DNA of 64,000 nucleotides, taken from assembly GCA_964453115.1 (NCBI GenBank), contig CAYVRT010000009.1:1-64000 (forward strand), written 5' to 3'. The DNA comes from JAIWNK01 sp964453115. Its GTDB lineage: Bacteria; Chloroflexota; Anaerolineae; Anaerolineales; Anaerolineaceae. The notes under the pieces are model-generated. The model was not told the origin of the DNA, ran no database searches, and saw only the letters and a program-made list of their open reading frames with translations. Position numbers and translations under genes: made by a program. Below are positions 1-9,133 of this stretch, piece after piece; positions within the stretch are counted from its first letter, which is position 1; the number at the start of each line of letters is the position of its first letter.

Positions 1-498
1 CTCTATCCAGACCTTCTTGAAACGCTGCGCTCCCTTCCCTGGTTTGTCGAACTCAAACCTGCTCAGTTGAAAAAACTAGCCGGAATTGCCTCTGTTCATG
101 AAGCGTCTGTTGGACAAACCCTTTTCTGCGAAAACGACCGCGACGATGGACTCTACATCCTGTTGGACGGACAGGTGGAATTGCACATGCGCATTCCTGG
201 GCGCGGCGAACGCACAATTTTCACTGCCGAACCACTCGACATTATCGGCTGGTCCAGCATGACACAGCAAATCGTCCGCGAACGCACCGCCACTGCCATT
301 GTCACCCGCCCAACCACCCTGCTCGAATTCAATGGTACAGCCCTCCGCCACCTATGCGACGAAGACCACGACCTGGGCTACATCATCATGCGCCGGATTG
401 CCAATGTCGTCTCAAGCCGCCTGCTCACCATCCGTCTTGCACTCATGGAAGCCATCGTTCAGCGTGACGCACTCCGTCAACCGGTTACAATGGAATGA
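1..498 (+). CDS. Cyclic-nucleotide-binding (Crp-type sensor) protein, 5' truncated by window edge
   Basis: The reading frame is open from base 1 to the stop at 496-498, so the N-terminus lies outside the window; the TTG at 67 is probably internal because the residues before it (LPWFVELKPAQL) read like the usual helix preceding a cNMP-binding domain. The visible part is a cNMP-binding beta-barrel, with GLYILLDGQVEL and a hydrophobic strand around the RPTTLLEF segment, followed by the long C-terminal helix. No helix-turn-helix follows, so it is a stand-alone sensor domain rather than a full Crp/Fnr regulator. It sits 62 bp before hypA on the same strand; small cNMP-domain proteins of this kind occur beside [NiFe] hydrogenase genes, so a link to a hydrogenase just upstream of the window is likely but unproven. 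Confidence 0.8.
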   Translation, partial: LYPDLLETLRSLPWFVELKPAQLKKLAGIASVHEASVGQTLFCENDRDDGLYILLDGQVELHMRIPGRGERTIFTAEPLDIIGWSSMTQQIVRERTATAIVTRPTTLLEFNGTALRHLCDEDHDLGYIIMRRIANVVSSRLLTIRLALMEAIVQRDALRQPVTME

Positions 499-544
499 GA
501 TCAGGCAGCCACAAAAAAAACTAGATTATCTATCATCTTAGTAG

Positions 545-550
545 TATAAT
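545..550 (+). promoter_or_regulatory. Predicted -10 element of the hyp operon
   Basis: A perfect TATAAT lies 10 nt before the hypA ATG. A start site about 7 nt downstream would leave a leader of only a few bases, and no Shine-Dalgarno sequence is present. No good -35 box is visible. Confidence 0.45.
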
Positions 551-560
551 CAGGCCTGCC

Positions 561-905
561 ATGCATGAACTTTCTGTCACCGAAAACCTGCTTTCTCTCG
601 CCCAGGAACACGCCCGCCGCGCACAAGCCAGCCGCGTCACTGATATTCATATTGTCATTGGTCAGCTTGCCAGCATTGTAGACGATTCTGTTCAATTCTA
701 TTGGGATGTCATAAGCCAGGGAACACTCTGTCAAGGTGCCAAGCTCCACTTTGAACGTATCCCTGCTCAATTGCTCTGCCTTGAATGTAACACGCAATAC
801 CCAATCCAATCTGCTCTCACCCCCTGCCCCCAATGCAATAGCTACCAGGTTAAAGTCATTTCGGGTGAACAGTTCTGGCTCGAAAGCATCGAAATCGAAA
901 GGTAA
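561..905 (+). CDS. hypA: Hydrogenase nickel-insertion protein HypA
   Basis: A 114-residue zinc metallochaperone that works with HypB to deliver nickel to the large subunit of [NiFe] hydrogenase. The N-terminus is MHEL, giving the conserved His2 and Glu3 of the nickel site, and the structural zinc site is formed by two CxxC pairs, Cys73/Cys76 and Cys89/Cys92. The length is normal for the family. It is the first gene of a tightly packed hyp operon; hypB starts 5 bp after its stop. There is no ribosome-binding site before the ATG, which fits the near-leaderless promoter seen at 545. Confidence 0.95.
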   Translation: MHELSVTENLLSLAQEHARRAQASRVTDIHIVIGQLASIVDDSVQFYWDVISQGTLCQGAKLHFERIPAQLLCLECNTQYPIQSALTPCPQCNSYQVKVISGEQFWLESIEIER

Positions 906-910
906 AAAAC

Positions 911-1591
911 ATGTCCTCACTTCGCGTTCCTGTTCTGGAAAAAATTCTCAATGCCAATGACCAGGTTGCTCAACTCAACCGCCAAATGCTCAATCAATCT
1001 GGCGTACTGATGATTAACCTGATGGCCTCCCCAGGCGCCGGAAAAACCAGTCTGATCCTTAAAACCATTGCCGCACTCTCTCCTACCCTGCGCATCGGTG
1101 TCATTGAAGGTGATACAGCCCCTGTCACCATTGATGCTGATAAAATCATCGCAGCCGGTATGCCGGCTGTCCAAATTAACACTGGCGGCGATTGTCATCT
1201 TGACGCCCCAATGGTCAGCCAGGGTCTGAACAGCCTGCCCCTCGCCGAACTTGATCTGATCATCATTGAAAATGTTGGCAACCTCATTTGCCCTGCTGCC
1301 TGGGACCTGGGCGCTCACCTCAATCTTCTGGTCGCTAGCGTTCCAGAAGGCGATGATAAGCCCTATAAGTATCCAAACATTTATCGTGGCCTGCACGTCC
1401 TGGTCATCAATAAAACGGACCTGCTTCCCTACATTCCCTTCAAGATGGATTACTTCCGTCAAGGCGTTGAAATGCTCAACCCAGGGCTGGTCACGTTCTC
1501 CGTTTCTTGCGCAACAGGCGATGGCTTGAACAACTGGACAAACTGGCTAATTGAGCAAGTTGCAGCACACAAGCAACATTGTCAGGAATAG
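911..1591 (+). CDS. hypB: Hydrogenase nickel incorporation GTPase HypB
   Basis: SIMIBI-class GTPase that drives nickel transfer during hydrogenase maturation. Residues 38-46 form the P-loop (MASPGAGKT), the GGDCHLD segment carries the conserved metal-binding Cys-His at the dimer interface, and NKTD gives guanine specificity. The N-terminus is short and lacks both the His-rich nickel-storage stretch and the CxxCGC motif found in some homologues, so this is the minimal form (226 aa). A purine-rich GAAAGG overlapping the end of hypA serves as ribosome-binding site. The gene is followed 3 bp later by hypF. Confidence 0.95.
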   Translation: MSSLRVPVLEKILNANDQVAQLNRQMLNQSGVLMINLMASPGAGKTSLILKTIAALSPTLRIGVIEGDTAPVTIDADKIIAAGMPAVQINTGGDCHLDAPMVSQGLNSLPLAELDLIIIENVGNLICPAAWDLGAHLNLLVASVPEGDDKPYKYPNIYRGLHVLVINKTDLLPYIPFKMDYFRQGVEMLNPGLVTFSVSCATGDGLNNWTNWLIEQVAAHKQHCQE

Positions 1592-1594
1592 CGC

Positions 1595-3880
1595 TTGAGC
1601 AAAAACGCCGGGTTGCACATTGAAGTCAGCGGCATTGTTCAGGGCGTAGGGTTTCGCCCCTTTGTCTACGCCCTGGCTGAAAGCTTGCACCTCACCGGCT
1701 GGGTACGCAACACCTCAGGAGGCGTCCAGATTGCCCTCAATGGCCCTCCAGAGGCACTACAAGCCTTTCTGGACGCATTACAGCACCATCCACCACCTCT
1801 CGCCCGCCTTGACCATATCGAAACCCTCTCCGTGCCACCCAGCAGTGCAGAACGTTTTGAAATTATCGCCAGTCAACCGCGCCCCGACCAATTCATGCCC
1901 ATCTCCCCCGACCGCGCCATCTGTTCAGATTGTCGCCGTGAACTCTTCGATTCCAGCGACCGCCGTTATCGCTATCCATTTCTCAATTGTACCAACTGCG
2001 GACCACGTTTCACCATCATTCGCGACATCCCTTACGACCGACCCAATACCACTCTGACCGACTTTCCTCTTTGCCCAGCCTGCCAGGAAGAATATCACAA
2101 CCCGCTCGACCGCCGCTTTCATGCCCAACCGATTGCCTGTCCCACCTGCGGCCCGCAACTCTGGTTTGAAGCAGCTGGCTCCGGCGCTATTCTGGCACAG
2201 CGTGAAAACGCGCTGCAAATCGCTCGTCAATGGCTGCACCAGGGAAAAATCCTGGCAGTCAAAGGGTTGGGGGGATTTCATCTCGTCTGTGATGCCACCA
2301 ACCCGCAGGCTGTTGCCAACCTGCGCAACCGCAAGAAACGCAGCGATAAACCCTTTGCCTTGATGGCATTCGACCTGGATACCATTGAGCAACACGCCCT
2401 GCTCTGTCAGGCTGAGCGCAATCTGCTCACCTCCAATTCCAGCCCCATCGTCCTCCTCACTCGCCACCCGGCTTCCTCCATCGCTGAACAAGTTGCCCCA
2501 CATCAAACCAGCCTGGGCTTCATGCTGCCTTATACTCCGCTCCACCTCCTACTCCTCGAACCCGAATCGGGCTACCCGAACGCCTGGGTAATGACCAGCG
2601 CCAACCGGAGCGAAGAACCCATTGCCTATGAAGATGCGGATGCCCGGCAGCGCCTTGGCAACCTGGCGGATGGATATCTCTTTCACAATCGCCCAATCCA
2701 CATGCGCGTGGATGATTCAGTTGTCCGCACCGTTCACCAGGCGGCTTACCCTCTGCGTCGGGCGCGCGGCTATGCCCCTGAATCCATCCATCTTCATCGC
2801 TCCCTGCCAGCCATCCTCGCCACTGGCGCAGAATTAAAGAACACCTTCTGCCTCACACATCAACAACACGCCTTTCTGAGTCATCACATCGGCGATCTGG
2901 AAAATTACGAAACCCTGGGGGCATTTGAAGCGGGCATCGCTCATTACGAGCGTCTCTTCCGCGTCCACCCCGAGCGCATTGCCTGCGACCTGCACCCCAA
3001 TTACCTTGCCAGCCGCTATGCCCATCAACGCGCTACCGCCGAAGCATTGCCCCTCTATACAATCCAGCATCATCACGCACATCTAGCTGCCTGCCTGGCC
3101 GACAACAACTGGGATTCCACCGAACCAGTCATTGGCCTGACGCTTGATGGCAGCGGTCTCGGCAGCGATGGCGTCATCTGGGGGGGAGAAGTTCTGATTG
3201 GCGGTTATGCATCTTTCCAACGCGTTTTCCACCTGCGAGAAATGCCCCTCCCTGGCGGTGACCTTGCCACCCGCAACCCAGCCCGCATGGCACTCGCTTG
3301 CCTCTGGGCCATCGGTCAACCCTGGGAAGCCCACCTTCCCCCCGTCCAAACGCTGTGTGAGAAAGAACGCTCCATTCTGCGCTCCCAACTCGATCAACGC
3401 ATCAACACCCCATTCACCACCAGCATGGGCCGGCTCTTCGATGCTGCCGCCGCCCTGATCGGCCTCCGTCCTACCACAACCTATGAGGGCCAGGCAGCCA
3501 TCGAGTTTGAGGCCATTGCCGACCCAAACGAAACCGGCTTCTACCCCTTTGCGTTTGAGGGGCAAATCCTCGACCCACAACCTGTTCTGCTCGCCCTGCT
3601 GCAGGATTGGCACACCGGCCTGCCCGCCCCAATTCTCTCAGCCCGTTTTCACAACAGCATCGCTCAAATGCTGCTGCAAACCTGTCTGCAAATCCGCCAA
3701 CAAACCAGCATTTCAATTGTGGCGCTTAGCGGAGGCGTGTGGCAAAACCTCTTCCTGCTCCTAAAAACCCTTCCCCTGCTTGAACAGAACGGGTTCAACC
3801 CTCTGATTCATCGGCGTATTCCCACCAACGATGGCGGCCTGGCGCTTGGTCAGGCATGGATTGCAGCTGCCCAAGATTAA
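1595..3880 (+). CDS. hypF: Carbamoyltransferase HypF
   Basis: Makes the thiocarbamate on HypE from carbamoyl phosphate, the first step in cyanide-ligand synthesis for the [NiFe] centre. Domains in order: acylphosphatase (about 5-90, GIVQGVGFRPFVY with Arg21 and Asn39), two zinc fingers (Cys110/113/132/135 and Cys160/163/182/185), YrdC-like domain (about 200-385) and a Kae1-like carbamoyltransferase domain with HHHAHLAA and DGSGLGSDG motifs. At 761 aa it is full length. The start is a TTG only 3 bp after the hypB stop; no upstream ATG fits the acylphosphatase domain. Its reading frame ends 26 bp before hypC. Confidence 0.96.
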   Translation: MSKNAGLHIEVSGIVQGVGFRPFVYALAESLHLTGWVRNTSGGVQIALNGPPEALQAFLDALQHHPPPLARLDHIETLSVPPSSAERFEIIASQPRPDQFMPISPDRAICSDCRRELFDSSDRRYRYPFLNCTNCGPRFTIIRDIPYDRPNTTLTDFPLCPACQEEYHNPLDRRFHAQPIACPTCGPQLWFEAAGSGAILAQRENALQIARQWLHQGKILAVKGLGGFHLVCDATNPQAVANLRNRKKRSDKPFALMAFDLDTIEQHALLCQAERNLLTSNSSPIVLLTRHPASSIAEQVAPHQTSLGFMLPYTPLHLLLLEPESGYPNAWVMTSANRSEEPIAYEDADARQRLGNLADGYLFHNRPIHMRVDDSVVRTVHQAAYPLRRARGYAPESIHLHRSLPAILATGAELKNTFCLTHQQHAFLSHHIGDLENYETLGAFEAGIAHYERLFRVHPERIACDLHPNYLASRYAHQRATAEALPLYTIQHHHAHLAACLADNNWDSTEPVIGLTLDGSGLGSDGVIWGGEVLIGGYASFQRVFHLREMPLPGGDLATRNPARMALACLWAIGQPWEAHLPPVQTLCEKERSILRSQLDQRINTPFTTSMGRLFDAAAALIGLRPTTTYEGQAAIEFEAIADPNETGFYPFAFEGQILDPQPVLLALLQDWHTGLPAPILSARFHNSIAQMLLQTCLQIRQQTSISIVALSGGVWQNLFLLLKTLPLLEQNGFNPLIHRRIPTNDGGLALGQAWIAAAQD

Positions 3881-3906
3881 GCCCAAGATTGAAAGGAGAA
3901 ATTCAC

Positions 3907-4161
3907 ATGTGTCTCGGCGTCCCCGGAAAAATCGTCCAAATTTCAGAACAAAGCGGTATGCGGATGGGGAAAATTGACTTTGGCGGTGTCACGCGCGAAG
4001 TCTGCCTGGCTGCTGTGCCAGAAGCACAAATCGGCAACTACGCCATTGTCCATGCGGGGTTTGCCATCAGCCTCCTCAGCGAGGAGGAAGCACAAGCCAC
4101 CCTTGACGCCCTGCGTGAAATCTCCGACCTTGATCAGGAACTGGGCCTCTCACAGGATTAA
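3907..4161 (+). CDS. hypC: Hydrogenase assembly chaperone HypC/HupF
   Basis: 84-residue chaperone that shuttles the Fe(CN)2CO unit with HypD to the hydrogenase large subunit. Mature HypC proteins begin MC, and here MCLGVPGKIV starts at the ATG at 3907, preceded at good spacing by AAAGGAGAA; an open frame reaching back to 3856 inside hypF is therefore not used. The essential Cys2 is present. It lies between hypF and hypD with gaps of 26 and 5 bp, so it is translated as part of the same operon. Confidence 0.94.
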   Translation: MCLGVPGKIVQISEQSGMRMGKIDFGGVTREVCLAAVPEAQIGNYAIVHAGFAISLLSEEEAQATLDALREISDLDQELGLSQD

Positions 4162-4166
4162 CCTCT

Positions 4167-5282
4167 ATGCGCTATGTTGAAGAATTTCGCAACGCCGACC
4201 TGGTGCGCAACACCCTGGCCGAAATCCGTCGCACCGTCACCCGTCCCTGGGTACTGATGGAAATCTGCGGTGGGCAAACACACGCCATCCTGCAATCCGG
4301 CCTGGACCAATTGCTCCCGCCTGAAATTGAGCTCGTTCACGGCCCTGGCTGCCCGGTCTGTGTTACCCCGCTTGAGCAAATAGATCGCGCCCTGGAAATT
4401 GCCCGTCAACCGGATGTCATCTTTTGTTCGTTTGGTGATATGCTGCGCGTTCCCGGCTCCCAAGAAGATTTATTCAGCGTGCGCGCCGCAGGAGGAAAGG
4501 TGCGCGCAGTCTACTCCCCACTCGATGCCGTGCAAATTGCCCTCCAAAACCCCAACAAGCAAATCGTCTTCTTTGCAATCGGCTTTGAAACCACTGCCCC
4601 AGCCAATGCCGCCAGCGTGCTGCAAGCGCAGGCACTCGGCCTGAACAATTACTCCATCCTGGTTTCTCAGGTGCTGGTGCCACCTGCCATGCACGCCATC
4701 CTCTCTTCTCCCACCTGCCGCGTGCAAAGTTTCCTGGCTGCCGGGCATGTTTGCGCCGTCATGGGCTACTGGCAGTATCCACCCATCGCCGAAAAATATC
4801 GAGTTCCCATCACCATCACTGGCTTCGAGCCACTTGACCTTGCACAAGGTATTCTGCTCACTGTGCGACAGCTTGAAAACAACACCCATACAGTTGAAAA
4901 CGCATATACCCGTGCCGTCACCTATGAAGGCAACCGATCAGCCCAGGCAATGATCGAACGAGTCTTTGCCGTCTGCGACCGCAACTGGCGTGGCATTGGT
5001 CTCATTCCCCAAAGCGGCTGGTGCCTACGGCGCGAATTTTCCGCCTTTGATGCTGAACAACGATTCCAGGTTAATCATATCCGCTCACAAGAATCCCCGC
5101 TCTGCATCGCTGGAGAAGTCCTGCAAGGCATTAAAAAACCAGCCAATTGTCCAGCCTTTGGCAAACAATGCACCCCACAAACTCCACTTGGTGCCCCAAT
5201 GGTCTCTTCAGAAGGCGCATGCGCTGCTTACTACCGCTACGGGCGCGACCTGATGCTCCCACCACAGGAGAACCATGAATAA
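4167..5282 (+). CDS. hypD: Hydrogenase formation protein HypD
   Basis: Iron-sulfur scaffold on which the Fe(CN)2CO cofactor is assembled together with HypC and HypE. Characteristic motifs are CGGQTH (34-39) and GPGCPVC (59-65), and the C-terminal third carries the spaced cysteines that hold the [4Fe-4S] cluster (segments CIAGE, NCPAFGKQC and EGACAAYY). Length 371 aa is typical. It overlaps hypE by 8 bp, indicating translational coupling. Confidence 0.96.
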   Translation: MRYVEEFRNADLVRNTLAEIRRTVTRPWVLMEICGGQTHAILQSGLDQLLPPEIELVHGPGCPVCVTPLEQIDRALEIARQPDVIFCSFGDMLRVPGSQEDLFSVRAAGGKVRAVYSPLDAVQIALQNPNKQIVFFAIGFETTAPANAASVLQAQALGLNNYSILVSQVLVPPAMHAILSSPTCRVQSFLAAGHVCAVMGYWQYPPIAEKYRVPITITGFEPLDLAQGILLTVRQLENNTHTVENAYTRAVTYEGNRSAQAMIERVFAVCDRNWRGIGLIPQSGWCLRREFSAFDAEQRFQVNHIRSQESPLCIAGEVLQGIKKPANCPAFGKQCTPQTPLGAPMVSSEGACAAYYRYGRDLMLPPQENHE

Positions 5283-6345
5283 CTCCTCGCTTCCTTTTCC
5301 CGAAGGTCCCACCTGCCCGCTGCCACTGCGCCACGACCAAACCGTCGTTCTCGGTCATGGGAGCGGCGGACGCTTAACTCACGACCTGATTGAGCAAGTC
5401 TTTCTCGCTACACTTGGGCCGGCAGCTTTGCCCAACGGCAATGATTCAGCCAGCCTCCAACTGCCCCAAGGCCCAGGCCACCTGGCTGTCTCAACCGACT
5501 CGCACATCGTTTCACCACTCTTCTTCCCTGGCGGCGACATTGGGCGACTGGCGGTTTGTGGAACAGTTAATGATGTCAGCATGTCTGGCGCTACCCCCCT
5601 CTACCTGACAGCTGGTTTTATCCTCGAAGAAGGGCTGCCTATCACAACCTTACAACGCGTGCTGGTTTCCATGCAGACCGCTGCTCTTGAGGCTGGTGTT
5701 CACCTCGTCGCCGGCGACACCAAAGTTGTTGAACGCGGCAAGGCCGATCTCCTGTTCATCAACACTACCGGAATTGGCTGGATTCCTGCTGGACGGACGC
5801 TGGGTGGCGAACAGGCACGCCCAGGTGATGTCATCCTTCTCTCCGGGCCCATCGGTGCACATGGCATGGCTGTTCTGGCCGCACGCGGCGAATTGGGGTT
5901 TGAAGCCAGCATCGAATCCGATGTTGCGCCACTCAATCACCTGATTGCCGCAGCCATGCACGCCGCCCCCCACATTCATGTTCTGCGCGACCCAACACGA
6001 GGTGGACTGGCAACCACACTGTGCGAAATTGCCGCTCAAAGCCGGGTTGGCATCTGGCTGGATGAAGACCAGATTCCCGTTCCACCAGCGGTGCGTGCTG
6101 CAGCCGAAATGCTCGGCCTTGACCCACTCTACATTGCCAACGAGGGCAAAGTCATCCTCATTCTACCTGCCGAAGAAGCCGAAGCGGCCTTGCAAGCCCT
6201 GCATCAGCAGCCCTATGGACAAGATGCAGTAAAAATTGGCGAGGTGCGTCGAGACCCACCGGGCCGGACGCTGTTGCGCACCGCCATTGGTGGGACACGC
6301 GTCCTGGATATGCTGGCCGGTGAAATGCTGCCACGCATCTGTTAA
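5275..6345 (+). CDS. hypE: Carbamoyl dehydratase HypE
   Basis: PurM-like ATPase that dehydrates the C-terminal thiocarbamate to thiocyanate and passes cyanide to iron on HypC-HypD. The GHGSGGR segment near the N-terminus is the family signature, and the protein ends in PRIC with the catalytic cysteine as last residue, so it is intact and functional-looking (356 aa). It is the last gene of the hyp run; a tRNA follows 48 bp later and no clear terminator is visible between them. Confidence 0.96.
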   Translation: MNNSSLPFPEGPTCPLPLRHDQTVVLGHGSGGRLTHDLIEQVFLATLGPAALPNGNDSASLQLPQGPGHLAVSTDSHIVSPLFFPGGDIGRLAVCGTVNDVSMSGATPLYLTAGFILEEGLPITTLQRVLVSMQTAALEAGVHLVAGDTKVVERGKADLLFINTTGIGWIPAGRTLGGEQARPGDVILLSGPIGAHGMAVLAARGELGFEASIESDVAPLNHLIAAAMHAAPHIHVLRDPTRGGLATTLCEIAAQSRVGIWLDEDQIPVPPAVRAAAEMLGLDPLYIANEGKVILILPAEEAEAALQALHQQPYGQDAVKIGEVRRDPPGRTLLRTAIGGTRVLDMLAGEMLPRIC

Positions 6346-6376
6346 GAAAACCCTCTCCATTTCTGTCCTCTTGTGG

Positions 6377-6382
6377 TAAAAT
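6377..6382 (+). promoter_or_regulatory. Predicted -10 element for tRNA-Arg
   Basis: TAAAAT ends 10 nt before the first base of the tRNA, the distance expected for a tRNA transcript with a short 5' leader. No convincing -35 is visible. Confidence 0.35.
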
Positions 6383-6392
6383 GAGGGCGTAC

Positions 6393-6464
6393 GTCCCTGT
6401 AGCTCAGTGGATAGAGCGCTGGCCTCCGGAGCCAGAAGCGGCAGTTCGAGTCTGCCCAGGGACG
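6393..6464 (+). tRNA. tRNA-Arg (anticodon CCG)
   Basis: A full cloverleaf can be drawn: 7-bp acceptor stem GTCCCTG (6393-6399) with CAGGGAC (6457-6463), D-stem GCTC/GAGC, anticodon stem CTGGC/GCCAG with loop CTCCGGA and anticodon CCG at 6426-6428, and T-stem GGCAG/CTGCC with loop TTCGAGT. The discriminator base is G6464. The 3' CCA is not encoded (CCT follows), so it must be added after transcription. It decodes CGG. Confidence 0.95.
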
Positions 6465-6472
6465 CCTTTGAT

Positions 6473-7255
6473 TTAAACCTCCACCTGAATGGCACTGCCA
6501 CTCTCATAGCGGCTCAAGCCGCGTTGAAAGACAAAAACAGCCAGCCCCCAAAATGCCCCCGCACCAATCAACATCTGCGCCAGAGTCTGCCAGGTAAATT
6601 GACGCGCAAAATCTGCTGGTACAGCCCCCATCAATGCTGCTGGAATGATGGTGAACAAAATCAACTTTGCAGCCCGGTCAAAAAGTGTAATGGGGTAAAT
6701 TGCAAACGTAACCATTGCATTGACAGCCAATTGTAGCAAATTGCCACTGCTACCAATCCAAAAGGTCAGGCTCTGCACAAGCACCAAAAATGCGCCAAAC
6801 ACAATCGCCGCCAGCACCACAGCCAGCAAAAACCGCAACAAACCGGCCCATGAAAACGCCCCTGAAACGGCAAAACTCAGAAATCCATACAGAAAATCCC
6901 CCAACCCACTCGCCACCATCCGGCTCGAAAGCGCATGCAGCAACACAGGACGCGGCAGCGAGAGATAATAATCCAACCGCCCACGAGTGATGATCTCCCC
7001 CAGCGAAAAGGCATTGCCAAACAAAATTGAAACCAGCCCAAATGCGCTGGCTGCCACCCCAAATGTCACATACATATCTCCCAACCCCCAGCCCCGTACA
7101 TCTTTAAACCGGTCAAAGAAAATCACCCAGACCAAAAAATACATTGTATTATTGGCAATCATGCCAAACATCTGCACCAGAAAAGACGTGCGGTACTCCA
7201 TTGCCGATTGCAAATTTGCTTTCCACACAGCCAACAAGAACTTCACTTGTTTCAT
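6473..7255 (-). CDS. ABC-2 type transporter permease (DUF990-like), second subunit
   Basis: 260-residue integral membrane protein with about six hydrophobic segments and the ABC-2 permease layout. It begins MKQVKFLLAVWKANLQSAME, a cytoplasmic helix typical of DUF990-type subunits. It starts 1 bp after the stop of the paralogous permease upstream, and both follow an ABC ATPase, so the three genes encode one exporter. The substrate cannot be told from sequence; drugs, lipids or sugars are exported by relatives. Confidence 0.85.
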   Translation of the reverse strand: MKQVKFLLAVWKANLQSAMEYRTSFLVQMFGMIANNTMYFLVWVIFFDRFKDVRGWGLGDMYVTFGVAASAFGLVSILFGNAFSLGEIITRGRLDYYLSLPRPVLLHALSSRMVASGLGDFLYGFLSFAVSGAFSWAGLLRFLLAVVLAAIVFGAFLVLVQSLTFWIGSSGNLLQLAVNAMVTFAIYPITLFDRAAKLILFTIIPAALMGAVPADFARQFTWQTLAQMLIGAGAFWGLAVFVFQRGLSRYESGSAIQVEV

Positions 7256-7256
7256 T

Positions 7257-8042
7257 TCACCCTCCGTTGACCGTCAGCGCGACCACACTACGTCGGTAGG
7301 TCAAGCTAAGCACACCAACAAACACCAGCAACCATATTGCTTGCATCCCCATTACCGCAAAAAAACCGCTCAGCTCTGGCTCAACAAACAAGCGCGCCGG
7401 CGCATACGTCATGGCCGAAAACGGTAGTGCGGTCGCAATCGTACGCAGCCAGGCAGGATAAAAGTCAAGCGGAATCAACAGCCCCCCCAAAATAAAAGCA
7501 AGCTTCTGATAAATCCACTGAAAAGCAGAAATATCCTCCACCCAAAAAGCCGAAAGCCCAATCAACGCCACAATGCAATAATTGAGCCCCCAGGCTCCCA
7601 GCAGTGCCGGCAGCACAACCAGCAGCCCCCAAAAGCTGGGGGGAGGCCCAACCAACACCCAGGCCATTGCCCCTCCCAACACCAGGTTAATCAACGCCCG
7701 AAAGACAGTGTCCGCCATCGAAGAACTGTAGTGATACCATAAGAAGTTATACGGCTTGCTCAAAATATAGGCAATAGATCCATCTTTGACCGCGTCCGAA
7801 ATTGTGTTCCCCACACGCGGGCGACTGAGTTCAATTACCTCCGCAATCACCAAATACCACAAAGTGCTGCGTAGCGTCAGCCCATTCATCACCTCACTAC
7901 CTGAAGCAGAAAAAGTAACCCGCCACAACTGATAAAAAATCCACATAAAAGGCAGAATCATCAAACTCCGCCCCAAGAATTCAGCCGGATAAGCAAGCCC
8001 ATTAGCCAATTGCAGCTTGAAAATAGCCCAATACTTTTTCAT
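7257..8042 (-). CDS. ABC-2 type transporter permease, first subunit
   Basis: 261-residue membrane protein of the ABC-2/DUF990 permease group with roughly six membrane spans, starting MKKYWAIFKLQLANGLAYPA. Its start overlaps the stop of the ATPase gene by 4 bp (ATGA), a sign of translational coupling. With the neighbouring permease it would form a heterodimeric membrane channel driven by the 8039-9043 ATPase. Confidence 0.85.
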   Translation of the reverse strand: MKKYWAIFKLQLANGLAYPAEFLGRSLMILPFMWIFYQLWRVTFSASGSEVMNGLTLRSTLWYLVIAEVIELSRPRVGNTISDAVKDGSIAYILSKPYNFLWYHYSSSMADTVFRALINLVLGGAMAWVLVGPPPSFWGLLVVLPALLGAWGLNYCIVALIGLSAFWVEDISAFQWIYQKLAFILGGLLIPLDFYPAWLRTIATALPFSAMTYAPARLFVEPELSGFFAVMGMQAIWLLVFVGVLSLTYRRSVVALTVNGG

Positions 8043-9043
8043 TGTCTAACCGCCTCATCCACAGAAGCGCTTTCGTAAATCCGAGCAATCACTTCTTCCA
8101 ATGGTGGGTCTGAAATGGTAATATCCACCAATGTCCCGGCTGCCGAAAGCCGAGCCAGCACAGCATCTGCGGGTGTATGTTGTGTATCAAACACCAGCTT
8201 CACTCCATAGCGCCCCGCCTTCAGCGTCTCCATCCCCTCCAGGTGAAAATCCTTCGCAACTTCCTCCGCATAACGAACTTCCACCGTCTTGCGCGTCAAA
8301 AATTTACGTTTCAGATTCGAGACCTTGTCCTGATACACAATCTGCCCATGATGAACAATAATCACGCGATGACAAAGGGCTTCCAAGTCCCCCGCATCGT
8401 GCGAGGTGAGCAAGACCCCCACCCCTTCCTCACGGCTCATCGCCCGAATTGCATCCCGGATATGCTGTTTAGCAACCACGTCCAACCCAATCGAGGGTTC
8501 ATCCAACAACAAGAGTTTCGGGCGGTGCAATAGGGAGGCTGCCACCTCACAGCGCATCCGTTGCCCCAGAGACAGTTTGCGCACCGGCGTTTCCAGCAAA
8601 TCACCAATTTCAAACGCCTCTGCCAACAAGGCAACCCGACGGCGCGTCTCAGCATCATCCAGATCATAAATTTTGCCAAACAGGGTAAAGGTATCAATCG
8701 CCGGCAAATGATACCATAACTGCGGACGCTGCCCAAACACCGTTCCAATGTGATGTGCCAGCTTCTGCCGCTCACGCCATGGACAATAGCCCAATACATC
8801 CGCCTCGCCCCCACTGGGATGCAAAATACCGGTTAACATCTTAATCGTTGTAGATTTTCCCGCCCCATTCGGTCCAATAAAACCCAGCAATTCTCCGGGC
8901 TCCATCTCAAACGAAATACCACGTACAGCCTCCACCGTCGCATATTCAGGGCGGAAGAGCGAATGCACACTACCGCCCAACCCCGCCGCCTTGCGTTTGG
9001 TTTGGAATGTCTTATGTAACCCACGCACTGTAATGACTGCCAT
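8039..9043 (-). CDS. ABC transporter ATP-binding protein of an ABC-2 exporter
   Basis: 334-residue ATPase. Visible motifs are Walker A GPNGAGKST, signature LSLGQRMRCEVAASLLH, Walker B LLLLDEPSIGLD and a switch His in LTSHD. The modified signature (SLGQ instead of SGGQ) is usual in this exporter subfamily, as is the C-terminal extension of about 100 residues. A GAGG ribosome-binding site precedes the ATG. It heads a three-gene operon with two permeases and is divergent from the ATPase at 9134. Confidence 0.92.
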   Translation of the reverse strand: MAVITVRGLHKTFQTKRKAAGLGGSVHSLFRPEYATVEAVRGISFEMEPGELLGFIGPNGAGKSTTIKMLTGILHPSGGEADVLGYCPWRERQKLAHHIGTVFGQRPQLWYHLPAIDTFTLFGKIYDLDDAETRRRVALLAEAFEIGDLLETPVRKLSLGQRMRCEVAASLLHRPKLLLLDEPSIGLDVVAKQHIRDAIRAMSREEGVGVLLTSHDAGDLEALCHRVIIVHHGQIVYQDKVSNLKRKFLTRKTVEVRYAEEVAKDFHLEGMETLKAGRYGVKLVFDTQHTPADAVLARLSAAGTLVDITISDPPLEEVIARIYESASVDEAVRQ

Positions 9044-9118
9044 ATAGAAACCTCAGAACCTGGAATGAAAACTCTTCTTTTAAGCATACCATAACTTTTC
9101 ATTTTTCAATGTCCCGGT

Positions 9119-9124
9119 TAAAAT
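9119..9124 (+). promoter_or_regulatory. Predicted -10 element before the orphan ABC ATPase
   Basis: TAAAAT sits 9 nt before the ATG at 9134 inside the 90-bp divergent intergenic region, and no Shine-Dalgarno sequence is present, so the message would be nearly leaderless. Confidence 0.35.
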
Positions 9125-9133
9125 TAGCAAACC

